This document shows, piece by piece, positions 1-11,394 of a stretch of 64,000 bases of DNA. Positions within the stretch are counted from its first letter, which is position 1. Each line of letters begins with the position of its first letter. The position numbers were made by a program, and so were the translations under genes. The notes beneath the pieces are model-generated. The model did no database searches. It was not told the origin of the DNA and worked only from the letters and a program-made list of their open reading frames with translations. Source of the stretch: Cervus elaphus (lineage: Eukaryota; Chordata; Mammalia; Artiodactyla; Cervidae); contig NC_057843.1 of NCBI RefSeq assembly GCF_910594005.1, positions 31,965,001-32,029,000 of the forward strand. The letters are read 5' to 3'.

Positions 1-1386
1 ATTGAAGAAGAGCTGTTTTTCTCAGAGTTATTTTTTATCATAGCAAAGGGATGCAGATTAAAAACATTTTAAATAAAGGTTTCATAGGGTGAAGTGCAGG
101 AGAAACCAGGCAGGGCTTCCACTGTCTTCTTCCAGTGGACAGTGCTTTCTTCTCTCAGCAATAGTGTGAGTGAACATTATTAATAGAAAGTTTTTCCAAC
201 CAGGAAAGCTCACTCAAGCCCTTGAATCCAGGATTGTTGTTGGAGATCATTGATGGAGTCTTGGAGTGCTCATACAACTGACCTTAGATACTAAGTCTCC
301 AGACCCAAACTCCACAGAGGTCAAACTGATATAGTTTGAACCAGGGGCCCATGTAAACAAAAATAGATGTACCCTCTAAATAACATTATTCAGCATAAAC
401 TATATGATGTGGTGTAAGGTTTCAGGTATACAAAGACATTCTTGTCTGACCAGACCTTTTCCAAGTGTTCAGAGTTAATCCCACAGGAGCTGGTCAAAGA
501 CTAGTACTTTGTTTGAAATTTGCAGGGCTTGAGCATCCCAAGAGTGGTTAATTCTTAGCACACAGGCAATCTTAATGTTTTACCCATAAAACTATATTTG
601 AGATGACATTTACTTACCTCTCATTTAAACTCCCAATTATCTTGCCTGTTTTGTTTGACTGCTTTTACTCTCCCCAACACACACACTTTATAGCAGAAAT
701 AAAACTCTATCCACCCTACCCCCACCATGAAGCTGAACTGATTATGATTAACTTTAAGCTGAATTCCGCTACATTTCAGCCTATACATGGCAATTTTCCA
801 GAAAGCAACCTTTGCTTCAGAGTTTTCTAATATTACGAACCTCACTACTTGTGTTACAAAATTTCACTTACAGTTTTGTTTCCATTTCAAAGATTTTCTG
901 CACTAGAGTAAACCTGTACCATATTTTCTTTACCATATGTTATGTTGACTTTGGTGTTTAATCTTCATTTACTCTTTGAAGATCAATTTAGTTGTCACTT
1001 TAAATAGTAGAACATTGCTGCCAGTCTCATTAAGAACACAAACCAAAATGAAGATGTGAATATCTCACTCTTCTGTGCTCCATGCACCCTGTTAAACATC
1101 CAGAGAGGAAACTATGATTCAATGGAGTTTGAATTACATAGTGAAATGTTAATATGACAAATCTTGACATGATGAGTCAAGAGACATGACACTTGAGGAG
1201 ATTCTTGATTAAAACAATAGTAATTTCCAATTTGGAATCTTAACATGAAGGAACATGAGAATATGTTTGGTATACCAATGCTGAAAATTTAACAGTAAAA
1301 GAAAGAATAACAAATATGAAACTGGGATAACCTAAGGGAAATATATACACTGTTATATAGAGGTTTTTAAGATTAGTTTCTCATCA

Positions 1387-3885
1387 TTGTTGTTCAGTCA
1401 CTAAGTTGTGTTTGACTCTTTTCAACCCCATGGACTGCAGCATATGAGCAGCCCTGCCCTTCACTATCTCACAGAATTGCTCAGACTCATGCCCATCGAG
1501 GCAGTGATGCCATTCAACCCTCTCATCCTCTGTCATTCCCTTTCCCTCCTGCCCTCAATCTTTCCCACCATCAGGGTCTTTCCGAATGAGTTGGCTCCTC
1601 AATCAGATGGCCAGAGTACTGGGGCTTCAGCTTCAGCTTCAGCTTCAATCCTTCCAATGAGTATTCAGGGTTAATTTCCTTTAGGATTGACTGGTCTGAT
1701 ATCCTTGTGGTCCAAGGAACTCTCAAGAGTCTTCTCCAGTGTCACAGTTTGAAAGCATCAATTCTCTCAGGAGACAGGTGAGGTGGTCTGCTTTTCCCAT
1801 CTCTTTAAGAATTTCCCAAGTTTATTGTGACCCAAACAGTGAAAGGCTTTAGCATAGTCAATGAGGCATAAGTAGATGTTTTTCTGGAATTCCCTTGCTT
1901 TCTCTTTGATCCAATGGATGTTGGTGATTTGACCTCCGGTTTCTTTACCTCTTCTAAACCCCATATGCACATCTGAAAGTTATTGGTTTATGCACTTCTG
2001 AACCTACCTGGAAGGATTTTGAGCATTACTTTGCTAGCACGAGAAATGAATGCAATTGTGCAGTAGTTTGAGCACTCTTTGGCAATGCCTTTCTTGAAAT
2101 TCCAACCCATTCCTTGGGTTGGAATGAAAATTGAGCGTTTTCAGTCCTGTAGTTACTGTTGAGTTTTCCAAATGTCCTGAGATATTGAGTGTAACAGTTT
2201 AACAGCACAGTCATTTAGGGTTTTAAATAGCTCAGCTGGAGTTCCGTCACTTCCACTAGGTTGTTTGTAGCCATGTCTCCAAAGGCTCACTTAATTTCAC
2301 ACTCCAGGATGTCTAGTTCTATGCCAGTGACTACACCACAGTGATTATATGAGTCATTAAGACCTTTTTCATATAGTCCTTCTGTGCATTCTTGCCACCT
2401 CTCATTAATCTCTTCTGCTTTTGTCAGGTCCTTCCACAACCAGGTCTTATTTTTGCTGACTGTATATTGCTTCTCCATATTCAGCTGCAAAGAATATAAT
2501 CAAACTGATTTTGGTGTTGACCATCTGGTGATGTCTATGTGTAGAGTCATCTCTTGCATTCTTGGAAGAGGGTGTTTGCTATGATCCGTGTGTTCTCTTG
2601 ACAATACTACATTAGTCTTTGCCTTGTTTCATTTTGTACTCTAAGGCCAAACTTGCCTGGTACTCTAGTATCTCTTGACTTCCTGCTTTTGCATTCCAAT
2701 CTCTCATGATGAAAAATACATCTTTTTTTTTTTTCCCTTTTCCTTGTTAATTCTAGAAGTTCTTGTCGGTCTTCAGATAACTGCTCAACTTCAGCTTCTT
2801 CAGCATTAGTGGTTTGAGTAAGATTGGACTACCGTGATGTTGAATGGCTTGCCTTGGAAACAAAACAAGATCTCTGTCTTTTTTGAGATTGCACCTAAGT
2901 ACTGCATTTCAGACTCTTTTGTTGACTGTGAGGGCTACTCCATTTTTTCTAAGGGTTTCTTGCCCACAGTAGTATATATAATGGTCATCTGAATTAAATT
3001 CTCCCATTCCTGTCACTTTAATTCACTAATTTCTAAAATGTCGATATTCACTCACCTTCTCCTGCTTGACCATGTCCAGTTTACCTTGATTCATGGACCT
3101 AACATTCCAGGTTCCTATGAAGTTTTGTTCTTTACAGCAACAGACTTTATGTTAACACCAGTCACATCCACAATTGAGCATCTTCTCTGCTTTGGCCCAG
3201 GTTTTTCATTCTTTCTGTAACTATTTCTCTGCTCTTCCCCAGTAGCATACTGCATGGCTACTGGTCTGGGGGAGCTCATATTCTGGTGTCATATCTTTTT
3301 GCCCTTTTGTATTTTTCATGGGTTTCTCAAGGCAAAAATCCTGCAGCAGTTTACCATTCCCTTCTCCAGTGGGCCACATTTTGTCAGAACTCTCCATCAG
3401 AACCCATCTGTCTTGGGTGGCCCTGCACAGCATGACTCATAGCCTCATTGAGTTATACAAGACTGTGACCCACGTGATCATTTTGGTTAGCTTTCTGTAA
3501 TTGTGGTTTTTCATTCTGAAGTGTATGGGATTGTAGTTCTCGCTTCTTCTGTCTGCCCTCTGATGAATGATGTTAAGAGGCTTGTGCAAGCTTCCTGATA
3601 GGAATGACTGGCTGTTGGAAAAACTGAATCTTACTTGAGTGGGCAGGACCATGCTCAGTAAAACTTTAATCCAATTGTCTGCTGTTGGTTGGGGCTGTGG
3701 TCCCTCCCTGTTTGTTGTTTGGCCTGAGGTGACCCACACATGGAGACTATAGGCTCTGTGGTAGGGCTATGGGCAAATTCCAAGAGGACTTACATCAACA
3801 CAGACCTCTCAGAACTGTTGCTGCCTGTGTGCCTGTCCCCACAGCAGGCCGACCCACACCTTTGCAGGAGCTTTTGGTCTGTATT
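1387..3885 (-). mobile_element. BovB (RTE-clade LINE), near full-length but decayed
   Basis: The left edge is the reverse complement of the BovB 3' terminus (TTGTTGTTCAGTC followed by the conserved tail block); the right end reaches the 5' part of the element. Reverse-strand translation gives scattered BovB reverse transcriptase pieces with stops and frameshifts. At about 2.5 kb against roughly 3.2 kb for a full element it is incomplete. A hexamer expansion (GCTTCA units, about 1625-1650) lies inside. The orthologous place in duplication copy 2 (about 29935-29970) lacks it, so it inserted after the duplication. No clear target-site duplication was found. Confidence 0.9.
1767..1970 (-). pseudogene. 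BovB reverse transcriptase remnant
   Basis: A 67-residue reverse-strand frame holds the RT motif A region of BovB: LIDYAKAF followed by a degraded CLGHNKLG, where relatives read CVDHNKLW. The first aspartate of motif A is kept, but the second (in FDC) is His here. The frame is cut off on both sides by stops and frameshifts. It is a non-functional relic inside the BovB at 1387-3885. Confidence 0.8.
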
Positions 3886-4189
3886 CCTATATTTTTCAAG
3901 TACTCCTCTTAGAAAGTCTTATACAGACAGAGAATTTCAAGGCTCAATGTAACAATGTAATTTTGAGAGCCAAATATATTTTCAAACCACAAGTATCTGT
4001 AATATTACATGAAAATCAACATTTCTGTTCGCATCTTTCCTTACAAAAAGGAGAACAAGTTAAACACATGTTTTTTAGTGTTCTAATATATCATTTAGTG
4101 TTCTCCATAGAAAAAACTAGGAAGATAAATATATATTTAAAGACTATAAAATATATTAAATATAATTATATATTACAGTGTTGCGGCAT

Positions 4190-4432
4190 CTGGCATGCAT
4201 AAAATCTGTCTGTGAGCAGATTTCCAATTAGTTTGGAAATCCATGAAATCAGGCTGTAACACTGGGGAGGAACTTCTCTGGGAAATCTTACTTTTTACCC
4301 TTTGAGGCTTCAGCCTGACTGGATGATGCCCAAGCTCACTATGAAAGGTCATGTCCTTTACTTAAAGACATCTGATTATAGATACTAACCTCCACTGCAA
4401 AATACTTTCACAGCAACATTTAAACTACTGTT
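4190..4432. other. Segment missing from duplication copy 2; possible old repeat
   Basis: About 240 bp of copy 1 has no counterpart in copy 2, where the alignment jumps from about 30210 to 30230. The sequence from TGTGAGCAGATTTCC to TAGCCTAGACAAG resembles an old mammalian interspersed repeat, with the phrase about 'lower-case' T-rich and CAGCAACAT blocks typical of such relics. Copy 2 keeps only its last bases (CATAGACAAGATG), so a partial deletion in copy 2 is more likely than an insertion here. The family is not assigned. Confidence 0.35.
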
Positions 4433-4638
4433 TGATACAATAGCCTAGACAAGATGACAAAAACTATCACAGTGTAGATAAGGGATTTCAAGAATGGAGG
4501 ATAAAAATGTATGAAGAGACTAAAAGCTAGAGTCTGTCAGCTAATAGCACTCCTTGAAGCATAGTGAAATTCCATCTATGGCTGTCCCAGGGAATTTTGT
4601 TTAAATTTATATACCCTTTTGTGTACTAAAATGGCATG

Positions 4639-4913
4639 TTTCTGCTGCTGCTGCTAAGTCGCTTCAGTCGTGTCCGACTCTGTGCGACCCCACAGACGGC
4701 AGCCCACCAGGCTCCTCTGTCCCTGGGATTCTCCAGGCAAGAACACTGGAGTGGGTTGCCATTTCCGTCTCCAATGCATGAAAGTGAAAAGTGAAAGTGA
4801 AGTCGCTCAGTCGTGTCTGACTCAGCGACCCCATGGACTAGAGCCTACCAGTCTCCTCCATCCATGGAATTTGCCAGGCAAGAGTACTGGAGTGGGTTGC
4901 CATTGCCTTCTCC
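4639..4913 (-). mobile_element. BOV-A2 SINE with perfect target-site duplication
   Basis: The plus strand starts with TGCTGCTGCTGCTAAGTCGC, the reverse complement of the BOV-A2 3' tail, and continues with two related Bov-A monomers joined by the AAAGTGAAAAGTGAAAGTGA linker (about 4789-4808). An exact 11-bp direct repeat AAAATGGCATG flanks it (4628-4638 and 4914-4924). The paralogous position in copy 2 (about 30415-30455) has no SINE. The tail resembles the BovB 3' end, as expected for a SINE mobilised in trans by BovB. High identity between the monomers and intact duplications suggest a fairly young insertion. Confidence 0.95.
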
Positions 4914-5306
4914 AAAATGGCATGCAATGTTTTATAAACCAGATATTTAAAATCCACAGAAATAAACAAGACAATTACATATCCCCAAATGGAAGGAGTA
5001 TCATAGAGGACCAATATGAATGTCACAGGTTTTAAAAAATTGCATGAAGAAGCCTAAAGGGAGAAGCTTGTACAACAAGAGGAAAAACAAGAAATACTTT
5101 TAATGGTGGTTCCAAGCTAGAAGAAAACAGAAAAACAAATTGAAGTTTACGAAGTTTTATAATCAACAAATGTTTCTAAATTGTCAGCTCTTATTTTGAT
5201 AATTATTTGTCAATAAGAATAACCAAAGATAGTTAAAATAATAGAATTAATATCTTTTTATGGCATTAAAATTGAAAAAAAATTCAAAAGGTTCTATGAA
5301 TAATTC

Positions 5307-5374
5307 AGCTGTTCTGAATACTTTCTGTCCTCTGGATCCAGCTGTTCTAAATACTTTCCATCCTCTGGACCCAA
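5307..5374. repeat. Two-unit tandem duplication, about 34 bp
   Basis: The units starting CAGCTGTTCTGAATACTTTC and CAGCTGTTCTAAATACTTTC are adjacent and differ at a few positions; each ends CCTCTGGA(T/C)C. Duplication copy 2 has only one corresponding unit (about 30822-30850), so the repeat arose in copy 1 after the large duplication. Confidence 0.8.
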
Positions 5375-5743
5375 GTGGTTCATAATGTACAGAAAAATTT
5401 ATCAAAATATCACTGTAAGTATTTAAGAAATAACTGAGAACACGAGTAATACTTGCATATGATAGAAATCAATACTGCAGCATTAATATGTGAAAAATGA
5501 GGAAAATGTATCTATATACTAGTGCTCTCCATTAGAAGAATACTGCAGGGCACCTTTGTAATTTTACATTCTCTGTCTGACATAATAAACAAAAAAAGAA
5601 ACATTATCATGTTATCTTTTATTTAATCAGATAGATACAAAACAGTATCATTATTATAGCTATGATAATATAGCAAAATTAATAATGAGATATTTTACAT
5701 TATTTTAGCAATGATTTTTCAAAATTTGTTGTGCATTTTACAC

Positions 5744-6000
5744 TTTTTTTTAACTCTTTATTTTATGTTGGAGTATGGTTGATTAACAATGTTGTGCTAG
5801 GCTCAAGCATGAAGAAAAGTGATTCAGCCACACACATACATACATCCATTCTTTCTAAAACTTTCTGCATATCTAGGTTGCCACATAATATTGAACAGTT
5901 TTCTGTTCTACACCGTAGGTTCCTGTTGGCCATTCATCCCAGATATATCAGTGTACATATCAATCCTATGCTTATAAGTACATCTCAATTTGCCCCCAAA
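5744..6000 (-). mobile_element. L1 3' UTR fragment
   Basis: The sequence begins with a T run and continues with the reverse complement of an artiodactyl/mammalian L1 3' UTR (TTGGAGTATGGTTGATTAACAATGTTGTG and the TTCCTGTTGGCCATTCATCC block, each read in degraded form). Copy 2 is continuous across this point (about 31222-31250), running from its TACATTTTACACTT to its TTTTCACTGGCTATTC, so the piece was inserted into copy 1 after the duplication and is heavily 5'-truncated. Confidence 0.8.
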
Positions 6001-6767
6001 TTTTTACTGGCTATTTAATAACTTAATTATATACTAAACTAATGTCCTTTAATATTGACTTCTATATTTAATTTAAAATGTTAATATATTTTCTAAGATC
6101 ATAAAATATATTCATTGTGTATTCATTATAATAAATATCAAATTCAAATGTTCAAGAAACTGAAAAGAAAATTTAAAGTAATGAATATCAGTACGTTCAT
6201 CAAATTTTTCTCAGTTTATTAGAAAATTTACATAGCTGTTGATTATATTTAATATCTTTTGAATATTGATTCAAGTTAGAAACTTTTATAGTCTTTTTAT
6301 ATTTTGGGGTTTTAGAATATTTTAATTTCAAAATAAGTTTTATACTCATCTAGTTAAGTCACAGAAATTTCTTCTTTTCTTCAGATTCATATTTAGCTAA
6401 TACATAATCAGGATAATATCATGAAACTATAATCACACTGTCAGATTTTTCCCATTGGTTATTTAATATTTCTTACATGCATTCCTTATCTTTCAGGATA
6501 AACTTGAACTGATGTTAACCATTAACAGTACAGTAAATTTTTGTAACACTTATCTCCAAAATAACTAATGAGTACGCCAAAGAACACTAAATTGTTAAAT
6601 TCATTGTCTTTTACTTTTTAAGCAATTCCATAAGTGGCCAATGATCCAAGTTATTTGTATAAACATACTGAATAAATACAAAAACACAGCAGAAAAGTAT
6701 TTTTAATCTCTATCATTTATTTAAGGAAATATAAAGTTCTTATTTTAAAATACTCTTAAATTCAGAC

Positions 6768-7991
6768 TTTTTTTTTCCATTTATTTTTATTAGTTGGAGG
6801 CTAATTACTTTACAGTATTGTAGTAGTTTTTGCCATACATTGACATGAATCAGCCATGGATTTACATGTGTTCCCCTTCCCGCTTCCCTCCCCATCCCAT
6901 CCCTCTGGGTCTTCCCAGTGCACCAGCCCTGAGCACTTGCCTCATGCATCCAACCTGGGCTGGTGTTCTGTTTCACCCTTGATAGTATACTTGTTTCAAT
7001 GATATTCTCTCAGAACATCCCACCCTCGCCTTCTCCCAGAGAGTCCAAAAGTCTGTTCTGTACATCTGTTTCTCTTTTTCTGTTTTGCATATATGGTTAT
7101 TGTTACCATCTTTTTAAATTCCATATATATGCATCAGTATACTGTAATGGTCTTTATCTTTCTGGCTTACTTCACTCTGTATAAGGGGCTCCAGTTTCAT
7201 CCATCTCATTAGAACTGGTTCACATGAATTCTTTTTAATGGCTGAGTAATATTCCATTGTGTATATGTACCACAGCTTCCTTATCCATTCATCTGCTGAT
7301 GGGCATCTAGGTTGCTTCCATGTCCTGGCTATTATAAACAGTGCTGTGATGAACATTGGGGTGCACGTGTCTCTTTCCGATCTGGTTTCCTTGGTGTGTA
7401 TGCCCAGAAGTGGGATTGCTGGGTCATATGGCAGTTCTACTTCCAGTTTTTTAAGGAATCTCCACACTGTTTTCCATAGCGGCTGTACTAGTTTGCATTC
7501 CCACCAACAGTGTAAGAGGGTTCCCTTTTCTCCACACCCTCTCCAGCATTTATTGCTTGTAGACTTTTGGATAGCAGCCATCCTGACTGGCGTGTAATGG
7601 TACCTCATTGAGGTTTTGATTTGCATTTCTCTGATAATGAGTGATGTGGAGCATCTTTTCATGTGTTTGTTAGCCATCTGTATGTCTTCTTTGGAGAAAT
7701 GTCTGTTTAGATCTTTGGCCCATTTTTTGATTGGGTCATTTATTTTTCCGGAATTGAGCTGCAGGAGTTGCTTGTATATTTTTGAGATTAATCCTTTGTC
7801 TGTTGCTTCATTTGGTATTATTTTCTCCCATTCTGAAGGCTGTCTTTTCACCTTGCTTATAGTTTCCTTTGTTGTGCAAAAGCTTTTAATTAGGTCCCAT
7901 TTGTTTATTTTTACTTTTATTTCCAATATTCTGGGAGACGGGTCATAGAGGATCTTGCTGTGATTTATGTCAGAGAGTGTTTTGCCTATGT
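6768..7991 (-). mobile_element. 5'-truncated bovine-type L1
   Basis: This reverse-strand L1 has its A-rich 3' tail at 6768 (seen as a T run) and the bovine L1 3' UTR motif GTTGGAGGCTAATTACTTTA. It continues into the C-terminal part of ORF2 and stops at 7991. The empty site in copy 2 (about 32015-32035) reads CAGACTTTGACTGG. In copy 1 the halves are CAGAC plus T run on the left and CGACCTG on the right. The target was therefore split with little or no duplication. Confidence 0.92.
7114..7926 (-). pseudogene. L1 ORF2 C-terminal fragment, 270 codons open
   Basis: The longest L1 frame in this part of the window encodes the region downstream of the reverse transcriptase. It runs from the motif around WDLIKSFCT through KDLNRHFSKEDIQMANKHMK to the cysteine-rich segment CWRGCGEKGTLLHCWWEC (CX3CX7HX4C spacing), then the tail around WYIYTMEYYSAIKK. 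ORF2 normally has about 1,275 residues; the endonuclease and RT core are missing because the insertion is 5'-truncated. The ATG is internal to ORF2 and not a real start. With no promoter and no catalytic domains it is a relic, though the open frame shows the insertion is not very old. Confidence 0.9.
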
Positions 7992-8264
7992 TCGACCTGA
8001 AATATTTGGAGAAATATACATATGATAGAAAGAAACTTAATATATTTATTTAAGACACTTCTTTAACAAATACTAAAAACCCCACAACTTTGATTTCTTT
8101 TTAGGATCTAGATTTACAACTTATTGCATATTTGAAAGTCTGGAGATGAAATTTATGTAAAAAATTCATTGAGCAATGTCTTATCATATATAGGTAATCT
8201 TTGATATTGTAAAGCTATTTACTGAAAATTGTTTGATGACTTCATATTGACGAAGCAATCTTCT

Positions 8265-10350
8265 TTATACATTTCTCTTGATGGATACTTAGGTTACTTC
8301 TGTATCTTGGTGATTGTTAAGCAATGCTGCTATGAACATTGGGATATATGCATCTTTTTGAATTAGACTTTTCATTTTTTTTTCAGATATATACCAAGAT
8401 ATATACCAAGTGTAGTTGCTGGATCAGGAGTTAGTTCTAATTCTAGGTTTTTGAGGAACCTCCATAGTGCTGTCCACAATGGTTATACCAATTTCAATTC
8501 CCACCCACAGTGTACAAGTGTTCCCTTTCTCTATATCTTCACTGACCATTGTTATTTGTAGACTTTTTGATAATAGTCATTCTAATAGGTTGGATGTCTC
8601 TTATAATTAGTGATGTTGAGAACTTTTTCATGTACCAGTTGGTCTTCTTTGGAGGAAAGTCTATTCAAGTCTTCTTCCCATTTTAAATTAAATTATTTGG
8701 TTTTTAAAATTGAGTTGTATGATCTATTTATATATTTTGTATATTAACCTCTTCTCAGTCATATAATTTACAAATATTTTCTCCCATTCAAGTAGGTTGT
8801 CATCTCATTTTGTCAGTTGTTTCCTTTGTTGTGAAAAAACTTAAATTTAATTAGGTTCTATTTGGTTTTTGTTTGCTTATTTTTTTTTTTCTTAACTTTT
8901 GTTTCCTTTGTCTTATGAAACAGAGCCAAAAAGATATTGGTATGATTAATCTCAAAGAGTGCTTTGCCTATGTTTTCTTTCAGGAATGTTATGGTTTATG
9001 GTCTTACGTTTAGGTTTTTAATCCATTTTCAGTTTTTTTTTTTAATATAGTTTTAGAAAATGTTTTAATTTCATTATTTTACATGTGGCTGTCCAGTTTT
9101 TTTCAGCACCACTTATTGAAAAGACTTTCTTTCTTCCACTGCATTTCCCTGCCCTTTTGTCATAGATCAGTTAACCGTATACATGAGTTTATTTTTGGCC
9201 TCTCTATTCTGTTGCATTGAACTGTGTGTCCAATGTTGTGTCAGTACCATTCTGTTTTGATTACTGTAGCTATGTATAATAGCCTGAAATCAGGGTGTGT
9301 GATGCTTTCAGCCTTGTTTTAATTTTTTTTTTTCCAAGATTGCTTTGGCAATTTGGTGTTTTCTTTCTTTTTCTTTTTTTCTTTTGTGGTTCCATAGAAA
9401 TCATAGGATTATTTGTTCTAATTCTGTGCAAAATGTCATGGGTATTCTGATAGGAATTGTATTATATTTATAGATTGCTTTGGGTAGTGTGAACAATATA
9501 ACAATATAAATTCTTCAGATCCAAGGATACAGGATACCTTTTCTTTGTTTCATCATTTTCAAATTCCTGTATCAGAGTTTTATAGTTTTCAGAGTACAGA
9601 TGTTTCACCTCCTTGGATAAATAATTCCTAGGTAGTTTATTCTTTTTGATGAAATTGTGTATAAAATTATTTTCTTAATTTCCCTTTATGATAGTGCATA
9701 TTTAGGGTGTAGAAGAAATATATTTCTGTATATTAATTTTGTATCTTGTAACTTTACTAAAGTCATTTATTAGTTCTAGTAGCTTTTTGGTGGAGGGTTT
9801 TCTACATACAGTAGCATGCCATTTGCAAATATTGACAGTTTTATAACATTTTCCTTTCCAATTCAGATACCTTTTATTTCTTTTACTTGTATGATTGCAA
9901 AATTTTATTTTATATTTTTGTGCATACACACGATAGAATACTACTCAGTTACAAAAGAGGAATAAAATTCTGCAATTTCCAAAAAATGAATGGGTCTAGA
10001 GTGTATAGTAGTAAAATACCTCAGAAAAAGAAATAAAATTACTGTTACTACTTAAATGTGAAATCTAAAAAGTAAAATGAATAAATATTAAAAAAAAAAA
10101 AACAGAAAGCACTCACACATATAGATCAAAATAGTAGTTACCATTAGCGAGAGGGAATGGAGAGGGGCAAAATAGGGGTAGGAGATTAAGAGGCACAAAG
10201 CAGTGTGTATAAAATAAATAAGCTACAAGAACATATAAAGAACGGGTATATAGCTAATATTTTATAATAATTTAAAATGGAGTATACTCTCTAAAAATAT
10301 TAAATTTCTATGTTGTACATCTGAACCTATTATAATATTGCAAATTATTG
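8265..10350 (+). mobile_element. Older L1 with 5' inversion (twin-priming structure)
   Basis: 8265-about 9920 is ORF2 in reverse orientation, from the RT region (reverse-strand frame 9702-9929, with KLLELINDFSKVTRYKINIQK) to the C-terminal end. From about 9921 the sequence switches to plus orientation, beginning ACACGATAGAATACTACTCAG and running through the L1 3' UTR to its end (TATGTTGTACATCTGAACC). The outer end of the inverted part (TATCCATCAAGAGAAATG, reverse strand, near 8275) is the ORF2 sequence that normally directly precedes the start of the plus part. That contiguity is the signature of twin priming. A-rich tracts occur at 10089-10104. Confidence 0.8.
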
Positions 10351-11394
10351 TTCAATATTTTTAAAATTATGAAGTATATGACTGGTGTTTATATTTCTAG
10401 AAATAAGTATAAGCTATTATATATTAAAAACTGATGTTTTAGATAAAATAAATAAAACAGGAATTGTGTAGAACATGAAGATAGTTTTGAATGCCTGAAG
10501 TCATGATAATGGGAATCTTGCCAAATTTATTTTAAAAAGCTATGAGAAATATCTTGTTAACACAAAAGAACTTTCTAAGAAGTTATGGCTTGATATACCC
10601 TTTGGAGATTTATATGTTACACTCTTGCCCTTTGGAAGAGTTGAAGTAATTATTTAAAGTTATCTTATTTCCTATAAAATTTTTATGTATCCAGCATATA
10701 GGAAATAGTACATTCAAATGAAGCGTTAATATAAGAGAAAACTAATCGAAAATATAAAAATAACTGACAGTTTTTCATTAGCATAATAGTGCTAAGCATT
10801 AAAAATAGGCAGATATGTTTTATCTTGGTTATCTAAATATTGACTTTTTACTATAATTACATCCATGAACACATACAAACTCATAAAAGAGATACATTTG
10901 ATAGCCCTTACAAATATAAATTATTTGAATTCCTATTGGAGATTGGAGAGACCTGAACAGAACTATGTATGGTTGAAGATATAATTTTTTATGACTTCCT
11001 CCAAGGAATATAATTAGTCTACTTATCTATTTCTAGTTGACAAGGATATTAAACAGTTCTAGGCCACCTTCCTTCATTAGAAAAGGAAGTGAACAGTTAC
11101 AAAATAAGATACCATAAGATGCTTCATTAGTTTCTACAGTATTTCATATATGAAGTCATATTGTCCAAAAAAAAAGTAAATTAGAATAAAGTAGAATAAA
11201 GAACGTTGACCAAAAAGCCAGTAAAACAGAAACATAGGAAATAAAATGGCCAGATAGCAAGAAAATTAAGCTATGGGATAAGAGTATGTCAATTAATATA
11301 ATTACTATGCAAAGGAATTTAATATGGTGAGTTTTACCAGATTACAGGAAGATACAAATAGCAATTGGAAGAAAATGTTTTCAGCAAATTAGAC
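10351..11394. other. AT-rich unassigned DNA
   Basis: About 1 kb with no recognisable gene, repeat family or long frame. It contains short A/T runs only and may include ancient repeats too decayed to recognise by eye. Confidence 0.6.

Larger units (their letters stand above)
1..8255 (+). repeat. Ancient segmental duplication, copy 1
   Basis: After removing later insertions, this stretch aligns by eye with 28590-32315 in the same orientation. Anchors: 1-60 with about 28611-28670; 264-300 with 28857-28893; 600-830 with 29192-29390; 1060-1140 with 29630-29700; 3890-4080 with 29970-30160; 4940-5200 with 30450-30720; 6400-6765 with 31600-32022; 7992-8140 with 32026-32190. I judge identity at roughly 70-75 percent with many small indels, so the event is old. 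The left limit lies outside the window. No exon or gene is recognisable in the shared sequence. Four insertions interrupt this copy: BovB, BOV-A2 and two L1 pieces. Confidence 0.8.
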
